64,000 nt of DNA from Gigantopelta aegis (GCF_016097555.1 NC_054704.1:2934891-2998890), one strand, 5' to 3'. Numbered from the stretch's first letter, positions 45,936 to 59,305 are shown. A program made the numbers and translations. The notes: a model not told the origin generated them from the letters alone.

Positions 45936-48064
45936 GACTGATTTATTGATCAGATAATCTAACACATTTCTATATATGTATGTGTACTCTTGTCAAATAT
46001 GTTTAAGAATTTCAGAAATAAATATTTTTTATTATTTGCTAATTTTTTATCTTGTTTTTATTATAATGATATTTTTAAACAACATTGGACACATACTAAC
46101 CATTGATCAAACATGTGCTGGCTTATTCGGAATTTGACTTCAAAACAGGCATTCAAATGTGGAATATAGACCGCTAATTGAGGCTCACCCTGAGCTTTGT
46201 AAAATTAGCTATTTGCTAATTTTTATACAAAGTGACTACAACATTTAGTCTTTGGCTAATAAAACTTTCATTAAAGTAACACATTTTAATTATTTTCAAG
46301 GAAATGCTCTACACATTTAAACATTGGTACCAGTGTGAGCCCTGGCTAATCACTGACATTAGGGAGATAGTGATTACAGGTGGTAATCTTTAACTTGTGC
46401 AGTATAAACAGCTAATCACTCTAGTAGATGAAGTCCTAGACGGAGGAGCTGGCCAAGGCTGGCACCTGTACCCAGGACAGGCATGCGCTACAACAGCTTG
46501 CTCTGAATGTGCACATCAAACACACTGACCTGACCTGACCATTAGATGAAATGCTAATGAAGACAGGTGGTGATCTTTAACCTGTGGACTATAAACAGCC
46601 AGTCACTCCAGTAGATGAAATGCTAATGAAGACAGGTGGTGATCTTTAACCTGTGGACTATAAGACAGCCAGTCACTTTCAGTAGATGAAATGCTAATGA
46701 AGACAGGTGGTGATCTTTAACGTGGACTATAAACAGCCAGTCACTCCAGTAGATGAAATGCTAATGATGACACGTGTGTGATTTTTAAACAACATTGATC
46801 TTTAAAACCTGTGGACTATAAACAGCCAATCACTCCAGTAGATGAAATGCTAATGAAGACAGGTGGTGATCTTTAACCTGTGGACTATAAACAGCCATTA
46901 GTCACTCCAGTAGATGAAATGCAATGAAGACAGGTGGTGACATTTAAACGTGGACTACCAGTGAGCCCTGGCTAATCACTGACATTAGGGACTCCAGATA
47001 GTGATTACAGGTGGTAATCTTTAACTTGTGCAGTATAAACAGCTAATCACTCTAGTAGATGAAGTCCTAGACGGAGGAGCTGGCCAAGGCTGGCACCTGT
47101 ACCCAGGACAGGCATGCGCTACAACAGCTTGCTCTGAATGTGCACATCAAACACACTGACCTGACCTGACCATTAGATGAAATGCTAATGAAGACAGGTG
47201 GTGATCTTTAACCTGTGGACTATAAACAGCCAGTCACTCCAGTAGATGAAATGCTAATGAAGACAGGTGGTGATCTTTAACCTGTGGACTATAAACAGCC
47301 AGTCACTCCAGTAGATGAAATGCTAATGAAGACAGGTGGTGATCTTTAACGTGGACTATAAACAGCCAGTCACTCCAGTAGATGAAATGCTAATGATGAC
47401 ACGTGGTGATCTTTAACCTGTGGACTATAAACAGCCAGTCACTCCAGTAGATGAAATGCTAATGAAGACAGGTGGTGATCTTTAACCTGTGGACTATAAA
47501 CAGCCAGTCACTCCAGTAGATGAAATGCTAATGAAGACAGGTGGTGATCTTTAACGTGGACTATAAACAGCCAGTGACTCCAGTAGATGAAATGCTAATG
47601 ATGACAGGTGGTGATCTTTAACCTGTGGACTATAAACAGCCAGTGACTCCAGTAGATGAAATGCTAATGAAGACAGGTGGTAATCTTTACCTGTGGACTA
47701 TAAACAGCCAGTGACTCCAGTAGATGAAATGCTAATGATGACAGGTGGTAATCTTTAACTTGTGGACTATAAACAGCCAGTCACTCCAGTAGATGAAATG
47801 CTAATGATGACAGGTGGTAATCTTTAACTTGTGGACTATAAACAGCTAATCACTCTACTAGATGAAGTCCTAGACGGAGGAGCCGGCTAAGGCTGGCACC
47901 TGTACCCAGGACAGGCATGTGCTACAACAGCTTGCTCTGAATGTGCACATCAAACACTCTGACCTGACCTGACCAGTAGATGAAATGCTAATCCTGACAG
48001 ATGGTAATCTTTAACTTGTGGACTATAAACAGCTAGTCGTTCCAGTAGATAAAATGTTAATGAA

Positions 48065-48436
48065 AAAAAAGTAAAGTTTGTTTTATTTAACGATGCCACT
48101 AGAGCACATTGATTTTTTATCTTATCATTGGCTATTGGACGTCAAACATATGGTCATTCTGACACTGTTTTTTAGAGGAAACCCGCTGTCGCCACATAAG
48201 CTACTCTTTTACAACATGCAGCAAGGGATCTTTTATTTGCGCTTCCCACAGGCAGGATAGCACAAACCATGGCCTTTGTTAACCAGTTATGGATCACTGG
48301 TCGGTGCAAGTGGTTTACACCTACCCAGTGAGCCTTGCGGAGCACTCACTCAGGGTTTGGAATCGAATGGGATCCGAACCCAGTACCTACCAGCCTGTAG
48401 ACCGACGGCCTAACCACGGCGCAACCGAGGCTGGTC
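48065..48436 (-). mobile_element. tRNA-derived SINE (head type 1) inside the 69-bp array
   Basis: On the reverse strand: head ggtagg-containing tRNA-like end near 48430, body and tail gtttgttttatttaacgatg. It is flanked by aaatg(t/c)taatga, which is array sequence. It was later copied with its surroundings to 49531-49902. Confidence 0.85.
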
Positions 48437-49530
48437 AAATGCTAATGATGACAGGTGGTGATCTTTAACTTGTGCAATATAAACAGCCAGTCACTCCAGT
48501 AGATGAAATGCTAATGATGACTGGTGGTAATCTTTAACTTGTGCAATATAAACAGCCAGTCACTCCAGTAGATGAAATGCTAATGATGACAGGTGGTGAT
48601 CTTTAACCTGTGGACTATAAACAGCCAGTCACTCCAGTAGATGAAATGCTAATGATGACAGGTGGTAATCTTTAACCTGTGGACTATAAACAGCTAGTGA
48701 CTCCAGTAGATGAAATGCTAATGACGACAGGTGGTGATCTTTAACCTGTGGACTATAAACAGCTAGTGACTCCAGTAGATGAAATGCTAATGATGACAGG
48801 TGGTGATCTTTAACTTGTGGACTATAAACAGCCAGTCACTCCAGTAGATGAAATGCTAATGAAGACAGGTGGTGATCTTTAACCTGTGGACTATAAACAG
48901 CCAGTCACTCCAGTAGATGAAATGCTAATGAAGACAGGTGGTGATCTTTAACCTGTGGACTATAAACAGCCAGTCACTCCAGTAGATGAAATGCTAATGA
49001 AGACAGGTGGTGATCTTTAACGTGGACTATAAACAGCCAGTGACTCCAGTAGATGAAATGCTAATGATGACAGGTGGTGATCTTTAACCTGTGAACTATA
49101 AACAGCCAGTGACTCCAGTAGATGAAATGCTAATGGAGACAGGTGGTAATCTTTACCTGTGGTCTATAAACAGCCAGTGACTCCAGTAGATGAAATGCTA
49201 ATGATGACAGGTGGTAATCTTTAACTTGTGGACTATAAACAGCCAGTCACTCCAGTAGATGAAATGCTAATGATGACAGGTGGTAATCTTTAACTTGTGG
49301 ACTATAAACAGCTAATCACTCTACTAGATGAAGTCCTAGACGGAGGAGCCGGCTAAGGCTGGCACCTGTACCCAGGACAGGCATGTGCTACAACAGCTTG
49401 CTCTGAATGTGCACATCAAACACTCTGACCTGACCTGACCAGTAGATGAAATGCTAATCCTGACAGATGGTAATCTTTAACTTGTGGACTATAAACAGCT
49501 AGTCGTTCCAGTAGATAAAATGCTAATGAA

Positions 49531-49902
49531 AAAAAAGTAAAGTTTGTTTTATTTAACGATGCCACTAGAGCACATTGATTTTTTATCTTATCATTGGCTA
49601 TTGGACGTCAAACATATGGTCATTCTGACACTGTTTTTTAGAGGAAACCCGCTGTCGCCACATAAGCTACTCTTTTACAACATGCAGCAAGGGATCTTTT
49701 ATTTGCGCTTCCCACAGGCAGGATAGCACAAACCATGGCCTTTGTTAACCAGTTATGGATCACTGGTCGGTGCAAGTGGTTTACACCTACCCAGTGAGCC
49801 TTGCGGAGCACTCACTCAGGGTTTGGAGTCGAATGGGATCCGAACCCAGTACCTACCAGCCTGTAGACCGACGGCCTAACCACGGCGCCACCGAGGCTGG
49901 TC
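49531..49902 (-). mobile_element. Duplicate of the SINE at 48065, 1,466 bp downstream
   Basis: It is almost base-for-base the same as the copy at 48065, including the same flanks. Visible differences are gcgccacc for gcgcaacc near the head and ttggagtcg for ttggaatcg. It arose by duplication of the array segment and not by a second retroposition. Confidence 0.85.
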
Positions 49903-50439
49903 AAATGCTAATGATGACAGCTGGTGATCTTTAACTTGTGGACTATAAACAGCTAGTCACTCCAGTAGATGAAATGCTAATGATGACAGCTGGTGATTTT
50001 TAACTTGTGGACTATAAACAGCTAGTCACTCCAGTAGATGAAATGCTAATGAAGACAGGTGGTGATCTTTAACTTGTGGACTATAAACAGCTAGTCACTC
50101 TAGTAGATGAAATGCTAATGATGACAGGTGGTAATCTTTAACTTGTGGACTAGAAACAGCTAGTCACTCCAGTAGATGAAATGCTAATGATGACAGTTGG
50201 TGATTTTAACTTGTGGACTAGAAACAGCTAGTCACTCCAGTAGATGAAATGCTAATGATGACAGCTGGTAATCTTTAACTTGTGGACTATATGGACTATA
50301 AACAGCTAGTCACTCCAGTAGATGAAATGCTAATGATGACAGGTGGTAATGTTTAACTTGTACAATATAAACAGCTAGTGACTCCAGTAGATGAAATGCT
50401 AATGATGACAGCTGGTGATTTTTAACTTGTGGACTATAG

Positions 50440-50600
50440 TGCCCCCCCCCCCCCCCCCCCGAAAAAAATCCGGAAAGCATTATAGAAACTTAAAGAAAAT
50501 TCTCTTCTTAATTGTTTAAGGAGTTTTAGACTATTAACTACTCAGTTGCCCCCCCCCCCCCCCCCCCCAAACAAAAAATCCTAGCTACAGCCCTAGAAAT
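50440..50600. repeat. Poly-C-flanked insert in the 69-bp array
   Basis: Two poly-C runs enclose about 90 bp, followed by aacaaaaaatcctagctaca. It interrupts an array unit at gtggactata and the array resumes at gaaatgctaatg. Confidence 0.7.
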
Positions 50601-51964
50601 GCTAATGTTGACAGCTGGTAATCTTTAACTTGTGGACTATAAACAGCTAGTCACTCTAGTAGATGAAATGCTAATGATGACAGCTGGTAATCTTTAACGT
50701 GTGCAATATAAACTGCTAGTCACTCTAGTAGATGAAATGCTAATGATGACAGCTGATGATTTTTAACTTGTGGACTATAAACAGCTAGTCACTCTAGTAG
50801 ATGAAATGCTAATGATGACAGGTGGTAATCTTTAACTTGTGGACTAGAAACAGCTAGTCACTCCAGTAGATGAAATGCTAATGATGACAGTTGGTGATTT
50901 TAACTTGTGGACTAGAAACAGCTAGTCACTCCAGTAGATGAAATGCTAATGATGACAGCTGGTAATCTTTAACTTGTGGACTATATGGACTATAAACAGC
51001 TAGTCACTCCAGTAGATGAAATGCTAATGATGACAGGTGGTAATCTTTAACTTGTGGACTAGAAACAGCTAGTCACTCCAGTAGATGAAATGCTAATGAT
51101 GACAGCTGGTGATTTTTAACTTGTGGACTATAAACAGCTAGTGACTCCAGTAGATGAAATGCTAATGATGACAGCTGGTAATCTTTAACTTGTACAATAT
51201 AAACAGCTAGTGACTCCAGTAGATGAAATGCTAATGATGACAGCTGGTAATCTTTAACTTGTGGACTATAAACAGCTAGTCACTCTAGTAGATGAAATGC
51301 TAATGATGACAGCTGGTGATTTTTAACTTGTGGACTATAAACAGCTAGTCACTCCAGTAGATGAAATGCTAATGATGACAGCAGGTGATTTTTAACTTGT
51401 GCAATATAAACAGCTAGTCAGTCCAGTAGATGAAATGCTAATGAAGACATGTGGTAATCTTTAACTTGTGGATTATAAACAGCTAGTCACTCCAGTAGAT
51501 GAAATGCTAATGATGACAGCTGGTGATTTTTAACTTGTGCAATATAAACAGCTAGTCAGTCCAGTAGATGAAATGCTAATGAAGACATGTGGTAATCTTT
51601 AACTTGTGGACTATAAACAGCTAGTCACTCTAGTAGATAAAATGCTAATGATGACAGCTGGTAATCTTTAACTTGTACAATATAAACAGCTAGTCAGTCC
51701 AGTAGATGAAATGCTAATGATGACAGCTGGTGGTCAACAAGACCTCTGAATATCCCATACCCAAACACTAATAACTGGTGTATCCATCACAAATAGATAT
51801 AATTGTGAAAACCACAGATATTTATATGATTTAGTAAAAACAGATGATCTGTTTGAAAAACAACATTTACCCAGTATATATACAAAACGTCATCAGTGGT
51901 TTGTATCATAGTATTCGAAGATTGAAAGTGATGCATGAGTTTCAACCGGTGAATATATACACTT

Positions 51965-52320
51965 AAGTTTGGTTAACCTACAAACCTGTACTGTAATACA
52001 TTTGGATAGTTATGAAATGAAAATAGGGTCTGTGACATTGAAATGGGGAAATACTCTTAAAAAGTAGACAAGCTTTTTTTCATACCTGTTGCTCTCAAAG
52101 GTATGGACTATGTGTGTTGGTTTTTAAATATGAAAACTGCTGTTTGTGTTATTAGAAACACCAGGATGACCAGAAACACTTCAGATGTATGGAAAAGACT
52201 AATCTAAACAATACAGGAACTAAGTAATGACTGATTTCAATTACCTGAAAACCGCTCTAATGGTAAAACAAAACATGCCGTAGTGTTTAAAAGCTAGGGT
52301 CGGTCACATTAAGTAATTGT
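51965..52320 (+). repeat. Dispersed repeat family X, copy 3
   Basis: This is the fullest match to 3030-3365: acctacaaacctgtactgta, gaaatggggaaatac, aacaccaggatgaccagaaa and aaaagctagggtcggtcac. Confidence 0.6.
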
Positions 52321-53560
52321 TATGTAACTTATTTTTTTTAGATCTGTGAAACTGTTCTTCTTTTATATTTGTCACTTGGAATTATTACTGAGCACCATAG
52401 AGATCATTAATTTAAAGAGTAAATATTTGGCACCGTTCTTTCCCTACTAATGTGAGGACTGTAAATAGATCAATAACTGCAGTGATATCCATTGATATTT
52501 TGACAGTACATAGATCTCATTATTGACTTTGTATTTGCAACAAGCCATGTTTTGTTTAGTAGCAACCGCGTCCCTGCTGAGGTCAAATCCATCACGTTTC
52601 AAATGGGGGTTATTAATATGCATGTACATGTTTATGTATTGATTTGTTTGCATTGTTTTTATCCTCATAATCCTGCATCATTTGATAAGTATCGTTACTC
52701 AAGAAAATTTATATTGATCTTTTTTCTTTCATTTCTTTTTTGAAACAATCATTAAAATATACTTTGTACCTATATCCTTTCAGTAATAAAATTTTACATC
52801 AATCAATCAATTCCTCTCCCCCACTCCCTCCCCCTGCACTGATTTCCCCCATATTTTGTACAAGTTTGGATGATTTAGGCTAATGTAATTATGATTTATT
52901 AGTTAAGCATTAATGGATTTAGGACTGCGTTCATCTAGATAGAGGCAAAAGGTTCGCAAGACTGCTTTGTGTGCTTTATATTAAAGCGAATGACCCACAA
53001 TGTCATCTGAAATCAATGGAATAGTTTGCGAACGTTCGCATTGCTAGATGTCGCCAAACGCAGTAGGCCGGAAGTTATCACTAGATTGCGCTACAGTCGT
53101 TGCTATTGGTGACGTCAAGTGTGAAGTTCCTGTTCATGTAGGTTTGTAGCGAGTGTTGATGAAATGTGGATACCTACCTGAATTACTCTGTGGATTTTTT
53201 AGTTTTAGTAACAGACCAAGATGTGTCAATGTCATCCATTACATCAGTGTGTAGGTAGGTAGTGTTTTTTCTAGTTGTATAATACACGACGAGTTCAAGT
53301 TTGACACTTACTGTTTTTATTATTCATTTATTGTGACATTTACACCATCGTGCCGTTACACTGTTACAGGTGCTTGTTTGTCACTTCCGTTATTAACTGA
53401 AACACGTCTCGTAACTCGGTTTTGATAAATAAACACACACACGCTTAGAATTATGTCCGCTGTGTGGAGCAGGTTAATCAAAACGTGCTCAATGAAAACA
53501 TTGAATTTATATTGTTTTTTGTTTTTTTTAAATGGTGATATGCGATCATATGGCCATATG
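52321..53560. other. Non-coding stretch, no supported gene
   Basis: AT-rich sequence with one CRE-like tgacgtca near 53110 and a few short ORFs. I see no splice-consistent exon or known repeat. Confidence 0.45.
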
Positions 53561-53569
53561 AATGCTGAT

Positions 53570-53941
53570 CAACTCGCCCCAAAACCAACTCACCCCCGGA
53601 CAATTTGCCCCAGTGTTTGGTCGACTCTCCTCAGTGTTTGGACAACTTGCCCCAAAATTTACTATCCATAAATAACTGTGACGAAATTAAAACTGACATC
53701 TACAGTAACAGTTTTGGTGTCATTTTATTTATTAATATTACAGTGAAACTCCGCTATTATGACCACTTATTAAATGGTTTTATATCGGATAAATAATCTA
53801 TTACAATGAAATGTTGAGCCCATTTTAATGACGTTTGTAAGTTTGTCCTTTATTTCCGTAAAGGAATGACCTGGCAAGGCTTTTGGACTCTGACTGGTGT
53901 GCACATTCAACAATATTTAATGCACATTATTGCTTTAAATA

Positions 53942-53981
<40 letters not shown>

Positions 53982-54530
53982 TTTTACCCCAGTGCCCTCT
54001 TTCCTTTCTCTCCTTTCCATCTCATTTCTTCCCGATCTGGCAACTCCACCTATCTTTCAACTTCTATCGCTGTCCACCTCCACCTCCACATCCCAGTCCT
54101 TGTTTCTCCAACCGCGACAGGTGCTTATCTAGCGGCAGAGGACGAGGATGCCAGGTGGGTACAGGGATATACACAGAGACGGCACCCGTGGAGGAAGTTG
54201 AGACAGGTAGGCGATGGTGTGGACAGCTCAGAAGACAGAGTCGGAGGAAATTGACAGAAAGGGTCGAAACAGATTGAAATCGTGGGAGAAATTGGAAAGT
54301 TTTTTTATATTAAGATAATGAGAATGATAGGCAGAGGGTGATAGATGAGAAAGATGAATAAATGTGTGAGCCAGCTTTCACAGGATTTGAACCACTGTTG
54401 TCAGCTTGATTGTCCAGCAGCTTATCCACTAGACCACCGGAGCTCACTTGCTTTAAATATTGATGTATTAATTTATATGAGTCCACTAAACAGTGTGGGA
54501 CGAGTTGGTTTTGGGGCGAGTTGACCTGCT
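53570..54530. mobile_element. Candidate TIR element around caactcgccccaaaaccaac
   Basis: The left end caactcgccccaaaaccaac (about 53570) and the right end gagttggttttggggcgagt (about 54504) are inverted repeats of about 22 bp. A SINE-like retroposon lies inside. I could not settle the outer target duplication. Confidence 0.45.
53943..54447 (-). mobile_element. tRNA-headed retroposon with 13-bp target duplication
   Basis: TTGCTTTAAATAT flanks it at 53930-53942 and 54448-54460. On the reverse strand the 5' end is tRNA-like: tccggtggtctagtggataa (A-box-like) and ggttcaaatcc (B-box-like). The element ends in an A-tail, seen on this strand as the T run at 53965-53985 beside (TA)n. Its body differs from the other SINEs here, so it is a separate family. 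Confidence 0.8.
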
Positions 54531-54599
54531 CCCGGTTTTATAGCTCTATAGTTTGTCCCATCCTCTTACAAATTATTAAAAAAAAAAAAAAAAAATTCA

Positions 54600-54830
54600 G
54601 TTTGGTTTGACGTAAAAAGAATAGTAAAAGTGTTTTGGAAATTATAACAAAAATATACTATTTTTGTGTGCAATTTAGAAAACAATTAGCTGAGAAATAA
54701 ATAATTTGTAAGAAATGTTGTAGTATGAAAAAAGGTAACTGCAGGGCGCACATTAAGTCAATATTTTTCTTCGGACTAGAAAAAAGGCGTTCCCTGTGGG
54801 ATAGACTATAAGCTAAGGTTGACGACAGTC
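54600..54830 (+). repeat. Dispersed repeat family Z, copy 1 (empty MITE site)
   Basis: The segment ttttgtgtgcaatttagaaa through aaaaaaggcgttccctgtgg matches 61908-62105 but lacks the 115-bp hairpin insert found there. Confidence 0.7.
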
Positions 54831-55489
54831 ATTCTTAGCACCCTTGTTTTGTCTTCCTACACAATAAATATAGCATATCCAACTGTAATTTTTTATATGA
54901 TACTTTTTATTTCTTTCATCTTTTTAAACTTAAACTTAATATTTTGTCCAAAATTATGAAAAAAATAAAATATACCGACATGTAAACAGCATTATATATA
55001 TGCTTGTTATACAATTTTAACAGGTATCACAGTTAGTAGACCAGGTTACGGTTAGCAATGATGCTAAAACTGGAAATCTTCAACAATTGCTGTGTTTGAA
55101 ATACATATTTTCGCTAAAATCTGATGCCACAAACCTTCACGTTTGTTTTGATTAGGCCAGAATTTTTTTTTTACTTGTTTCCTATTACATGCTGGAAAAA
55201 TATAGGGTAGGTAGGGAAAACATTTTATTTTGGAAAATAATTTTATTTGACTACCGATATCCAAAATAACCTCTGCATGTATAAAAATGCATTATGCAAA
55301 CCAACAATACCATTCATCACAGTGTTTTCCCAAGAAATGAAGTGACATTTTGGGGGCATATTTTATGTGCAGTTTGAAATATAAGGGCTTTTTTTTCCAT
55401 TATACAATTTTCAAAAGGACAAAAATCTTAGGCCCCAAAAAAGAAGAAGTTTGTTTTAGGTAACATGGCCAAAAAAAGTAGGGTAGGTA

Positions 55490-56441
55490 CCGTATATCTT
55501 CGCCTATAAGTCACCCAAAAATTATTTTATAACTTGGGGGTCAACTTATAAGAGGGTAAAAAATTTCACAAATATTACCGTTTTGGGGATTATTTTACAA
55601 GTTTTATTGTTGAAGTATGCCCTATATTTATACTCAAATATGTTAATTTGACGCATTTATTTTTTTATAACCTTTTTTTTTTGGCATTATAACGGTTTTG
55701 GTTATTTGAAAAGGCGTGCAATCTCACTCACGTCAAGACAACAGTCCACTTAGTTAAAATAACAGTCAACAGTAATAGAAAAAATTTAAACATTACTAAC
55801 TACCTATTGCCTGAGTTTATTTTGAAATCTGGTCACTGGCATTAATGGTTGTTCAAACAATGTTTTGTCGGTGATTAACTTCATGAATATTACTGAGCTT
55901 TCCCTTAAAATAGACTGATCTCTGCAGTTCACTAGAGCAATAGGGACACACATCATATGGTACAAAAACCAGTGTACTTTCCAGAGTTATCCTCCTTACA
56001 TGTATTAATATGGCGGCAAAACATGTGATTAACCGATGATACATGTACTTTCAGTTTTATTGTAGTGATCTGTTGTCAGTGTTTATAAATAAAGTTGTTG
56101 TCTTTGCACAAAACCATGCTGTACAGTGCCATACAGTAACAGTCAAAAAGCTTTCACTCTCTACTAAGGGAATATTTTGTTTTGATGCTATGTAGTTGGA
56201 ATATTATTGCGATGTTACGGATGTACAAAACGTGAAAAACAAAGTTTGTAAAATAATTTTCTTTTATTCAGATATTGTACATTATTGTTCTCATGTGCTG
56301 AAAATAAGAAATACTTCAATATTTATACGTTGTTTTTCATGGGTCGACTTACAAACGGGTCAATAAAAAAATAAGTTTTCAGGGCTTGAAATTAGGGACT
56401 CGACTTATAGCCGAGATTGACTTACAGGCGAAGATATACGG
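55490..56441. mobile_element. 952-bp non-autonomous DNA transposon with TIRs
   Basis: The ends CCGTATATCTTCGCCTATAA and, inverted, gcgaagatatacgg (56428-56441) are complementary over about 23 bp with few mismatches. TAGGTA flanks both sides (55484-55489, 56442-56447). The interior is AT-rich. A 63-codon reverse ORF at 55853-56044 includes CPYC, but I cannot assign it a function. Confidence 0.75.
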
Positions 56442-56559
56442 TAGGTAGGATTTTTTTTTTTTTTTTTTTTTTTTTTTGGTGTTGTTGTTCAATCTTCAAA
56501 GAAAGGTTACCCTACTTTAAATAGACCGTGGGCCCACTATAACACACACACACACACCC

Positions 56560-59300
56560 CCCCCAGGAATTTTTCAAGATGAGTATATCTTTGAAGCTTA
56601 TCCATAGACCTATTCAAATCAGCTTGTCTGCAGGCAATCTGTTGGTGGGTGTGCCTGTAGGGCATGTTTGAGTGTAGGTACCCTATTTATTTTTAACAGG
56701 GCAAATTTCTGATCAAGTTGAATGTTCCACTTAATTTTCAAAAATATTTGAAAATAATTCTAGGCTATATCACTGCTTTTACTTTAAAGCTGGGTTACTG
56801 GTGAATGTATTCCACCAAAAAATAAAACATTTTTGGCATCTGACTAAGCATAGTGAGTCAATGAATTTGAAATGTCCTGAGTATTACAAACATAGTATAT
56901 GAAAAAACTGCATGGCAGTGTTCAAGTTAACATCCAGACATATTTTGAACAGGTTTAAGACCAAATTATGAATGCTATTCATGCTAAATTACATGTTCAT
57001 AACAACAAACCACAAAGCAATGCAATATATGTGGTATGGATATAGTACCGGGGGTATTCTCACCAGCAAAAGTTACACAGTTCCCGATATACGTAATTCT
57101 CTATGTACATGTGTATATATACATACCGTACCTAAAACATTCTGATCCTTTTATTATTGTATTGTATTTAATATCTGAAGGCAGCATTACTTAAATATGG
57201 TGCAGTACATGCTGTCTAAACCATTTACATAGATATTTTGAATATTTTTATATTACACACAAGTCTTACAAACATAAAAAGTGAATTTACATACCATTAC
57301 ATATACAATGTATCTGTCTCACAACAGTTCATCTTACAATAGCTAGGTATTTTGTTGCTTTTTGTAATATTTTAGAATTGCAGTTCTATTTATATTATGC
57401 TTAACTTATGTTTGGTGTATATAATTGATATCTACATAGAATATTGTCATCAGGCAAATATCTAGCACTATAAAAATCTAACTTTCATTCCCAATTCTCA
57501 ATCATTTTATGTTACCCAAATATGATATATGTGAAGTTTACAATTTTCTATTTCTACATCCTTCCTTTTACTCTATTAAGTAGATGTTAATAACAATTAC
57601 AAAACAATATAATATGAGGTATGAATAATTATATATACTTCTCAAAATAAGTTACTAGTATGCAATGCCAGAAATGTATTAATTTCTATGTATACACATA
57701 CTTAGGATTGCCTGAAGCTTTTATTATTAAAAAAACAAATTGACCTGGCTTTTTTCTATAACATATTGAGGCTTCATTATTCAAATATGGTTAAGTATAT
57801 GGAGTTTATATACTATGTTCACAAATTTATGAAGATGTCCCTCTGTTCTTAGTACCAACCAATTATAAGTACCTTTCCTCGGCATGTGTGTTAAAACATT
57901 TACAATTCATCTATCTCACAGAAGCTTGTACTATTTTTAAAAACATTTGTATTTAAATTGTGCTTAATTTATGCTTAGGTTTATAATATAATTGACATCA
58001 GATATAATCATCAGGCATATCTAGTACTTGACTTTCTTTCTATTTCAGTCTTATCATCTGACTCAAATATAATGTCTATTATGTTCACAATATCTGTAAT
58101 TTCTTATTTTGTCCTCTGGGCCTTTGCTCTTGTTCCTCTCTCAGTATGTCAACAGCTCTTGTTATCAGATCACAAACCATCCAATTCAGCTTCAGTATTT
58201 CTTTGGACATTTCTCAGCCATTTCTATGTGGTTGAGGAATACCCTGGACTTTGTGATATGACTAATACCATATGAGACCATGGCAATTTGCTCTCTTCCA
58301 ATCTGCTCTTTTGGTACAGCATATTTTCAGGGAATATCTACTGTATGGAAGTTTTGCAAACTAATCCACAGTAGCATTCGTGGTTTGGCACTAAATTTCT
58401 CATGTGAAAGGGGTTCTTCCAAGCCACACTTGATCTAAGGAATGTCTACAAAGGTCTTAAGAGACTGGAAGACCATTTAAATGAAAAAAAGAAAACTCTG
58501 CCCTCAGCTTCTTGGGAAGAGGGTTCTATTTGTGAGACAAAGTACATGTTTCAAACGCAAACCATGTCTGAGGGTATTGTAAAGTGCACAAGAAGATGCA
58601 GAAACAAAGATTATACTTCAATGCTTGTACATTGCTGCCAGTTCACCATCCCAGATACGGACATTTGTATACACTCAATTTGGCAACAAGAGGCATCTTA
58701 TAGATGTGCACAGTTGTCATTTGGTATCAGTCATGCCAGGTATACCAGGCTATTCCCCAACCAAATTGTCATATGGCTGAGAAATTTTAGAAGGCACACT
58801 AGAGATGAAATAGTGATATGATACCATGAGAGCTGATGGACATACTGATGGAGGAACCAGAGTAGAGTCTGGAGAAGGAGAATACCAGAAATTGTGAACA
58901 TGACAGGCATATTTTAATTGCATGAAAATGCAAAGGAATATGAAAGGAAGTCAAAACTTTCCTAGACATATTTGATGTAGAAACTAATTATATACACTTG
59001 AGCATAAGTTAAGCACAATGTAAATATAAAGGCAAATCTAAAAATATTACAAACACAGACTAGTATAAGATGAACTTCTGTGAGATAGATGACTTGTACA
59101 TGTAATGCAAAAGAAATTATGGTAGGTACACAAAACTGATGCTTTAAATTTTTAACACTGGTGTTTAGTAAAGAGGGACATATTCATAATATTGATGCAC
59201 ATACATGTATACTCAGCAAAATTAATTAAGGGCTAGTAAACTTTCTTATATTATAATATAATTCTTTGTTACTGTCATATTATTTTACCATGTTTTGGTC
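56560..59300. repeat. Left arm and core of a large imperfect inverted repeat
   Basis: Segments near 57020-57060 (aaccacaaagcaatgcaata) and 57570-57610 resemble one another directly and resemble 61225-61310 in reverse. Likewise 57290-57430 and 57890-57990 resemble 58960-59110 in reverse. Between the arms (58060-58920) is a less repetitive core with broken frames (for example 58546-58821) that I do not recognise. This could be a large TIR transposon that has lost its gene. Confidence 0.45.
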
Positions 59301-59305
59301 ATATA

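Larger units (their letters stand above)
46330..51735. repeat. 5.4-kb array of a 69-bp unit with higher-order structure
   Basis: The unit is agtagatgaaatgctaatga, tgacaggtggtaatctttaa and cttgtggactataaacagct plus agtcactcc. Within it are longer repeats: a 631-bp period (46421 and 47052), a 1,466-bp period (47855 and 49321) and a 694-bp period (50282 and 50976). It also contains a module ending acctgtacccaggacaggca then tgcgctacaacagcttgctc (46430, 47060, 47864 and 49330) and a poly-C-flanked insert at 50440-50600. Confidence 0.92.

Noticed and set aside
53105..53165. CRE-like tgacgtca as a promoter
   Set aside because: It is one short motif with no first exon or transcript evidence nearby.
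53866..54254. ORFs with poly-Ile/Tyr and poly-Phe
   Set aside because: They come from (TA)n and poly-T of the reverse-strand retroposon tail.
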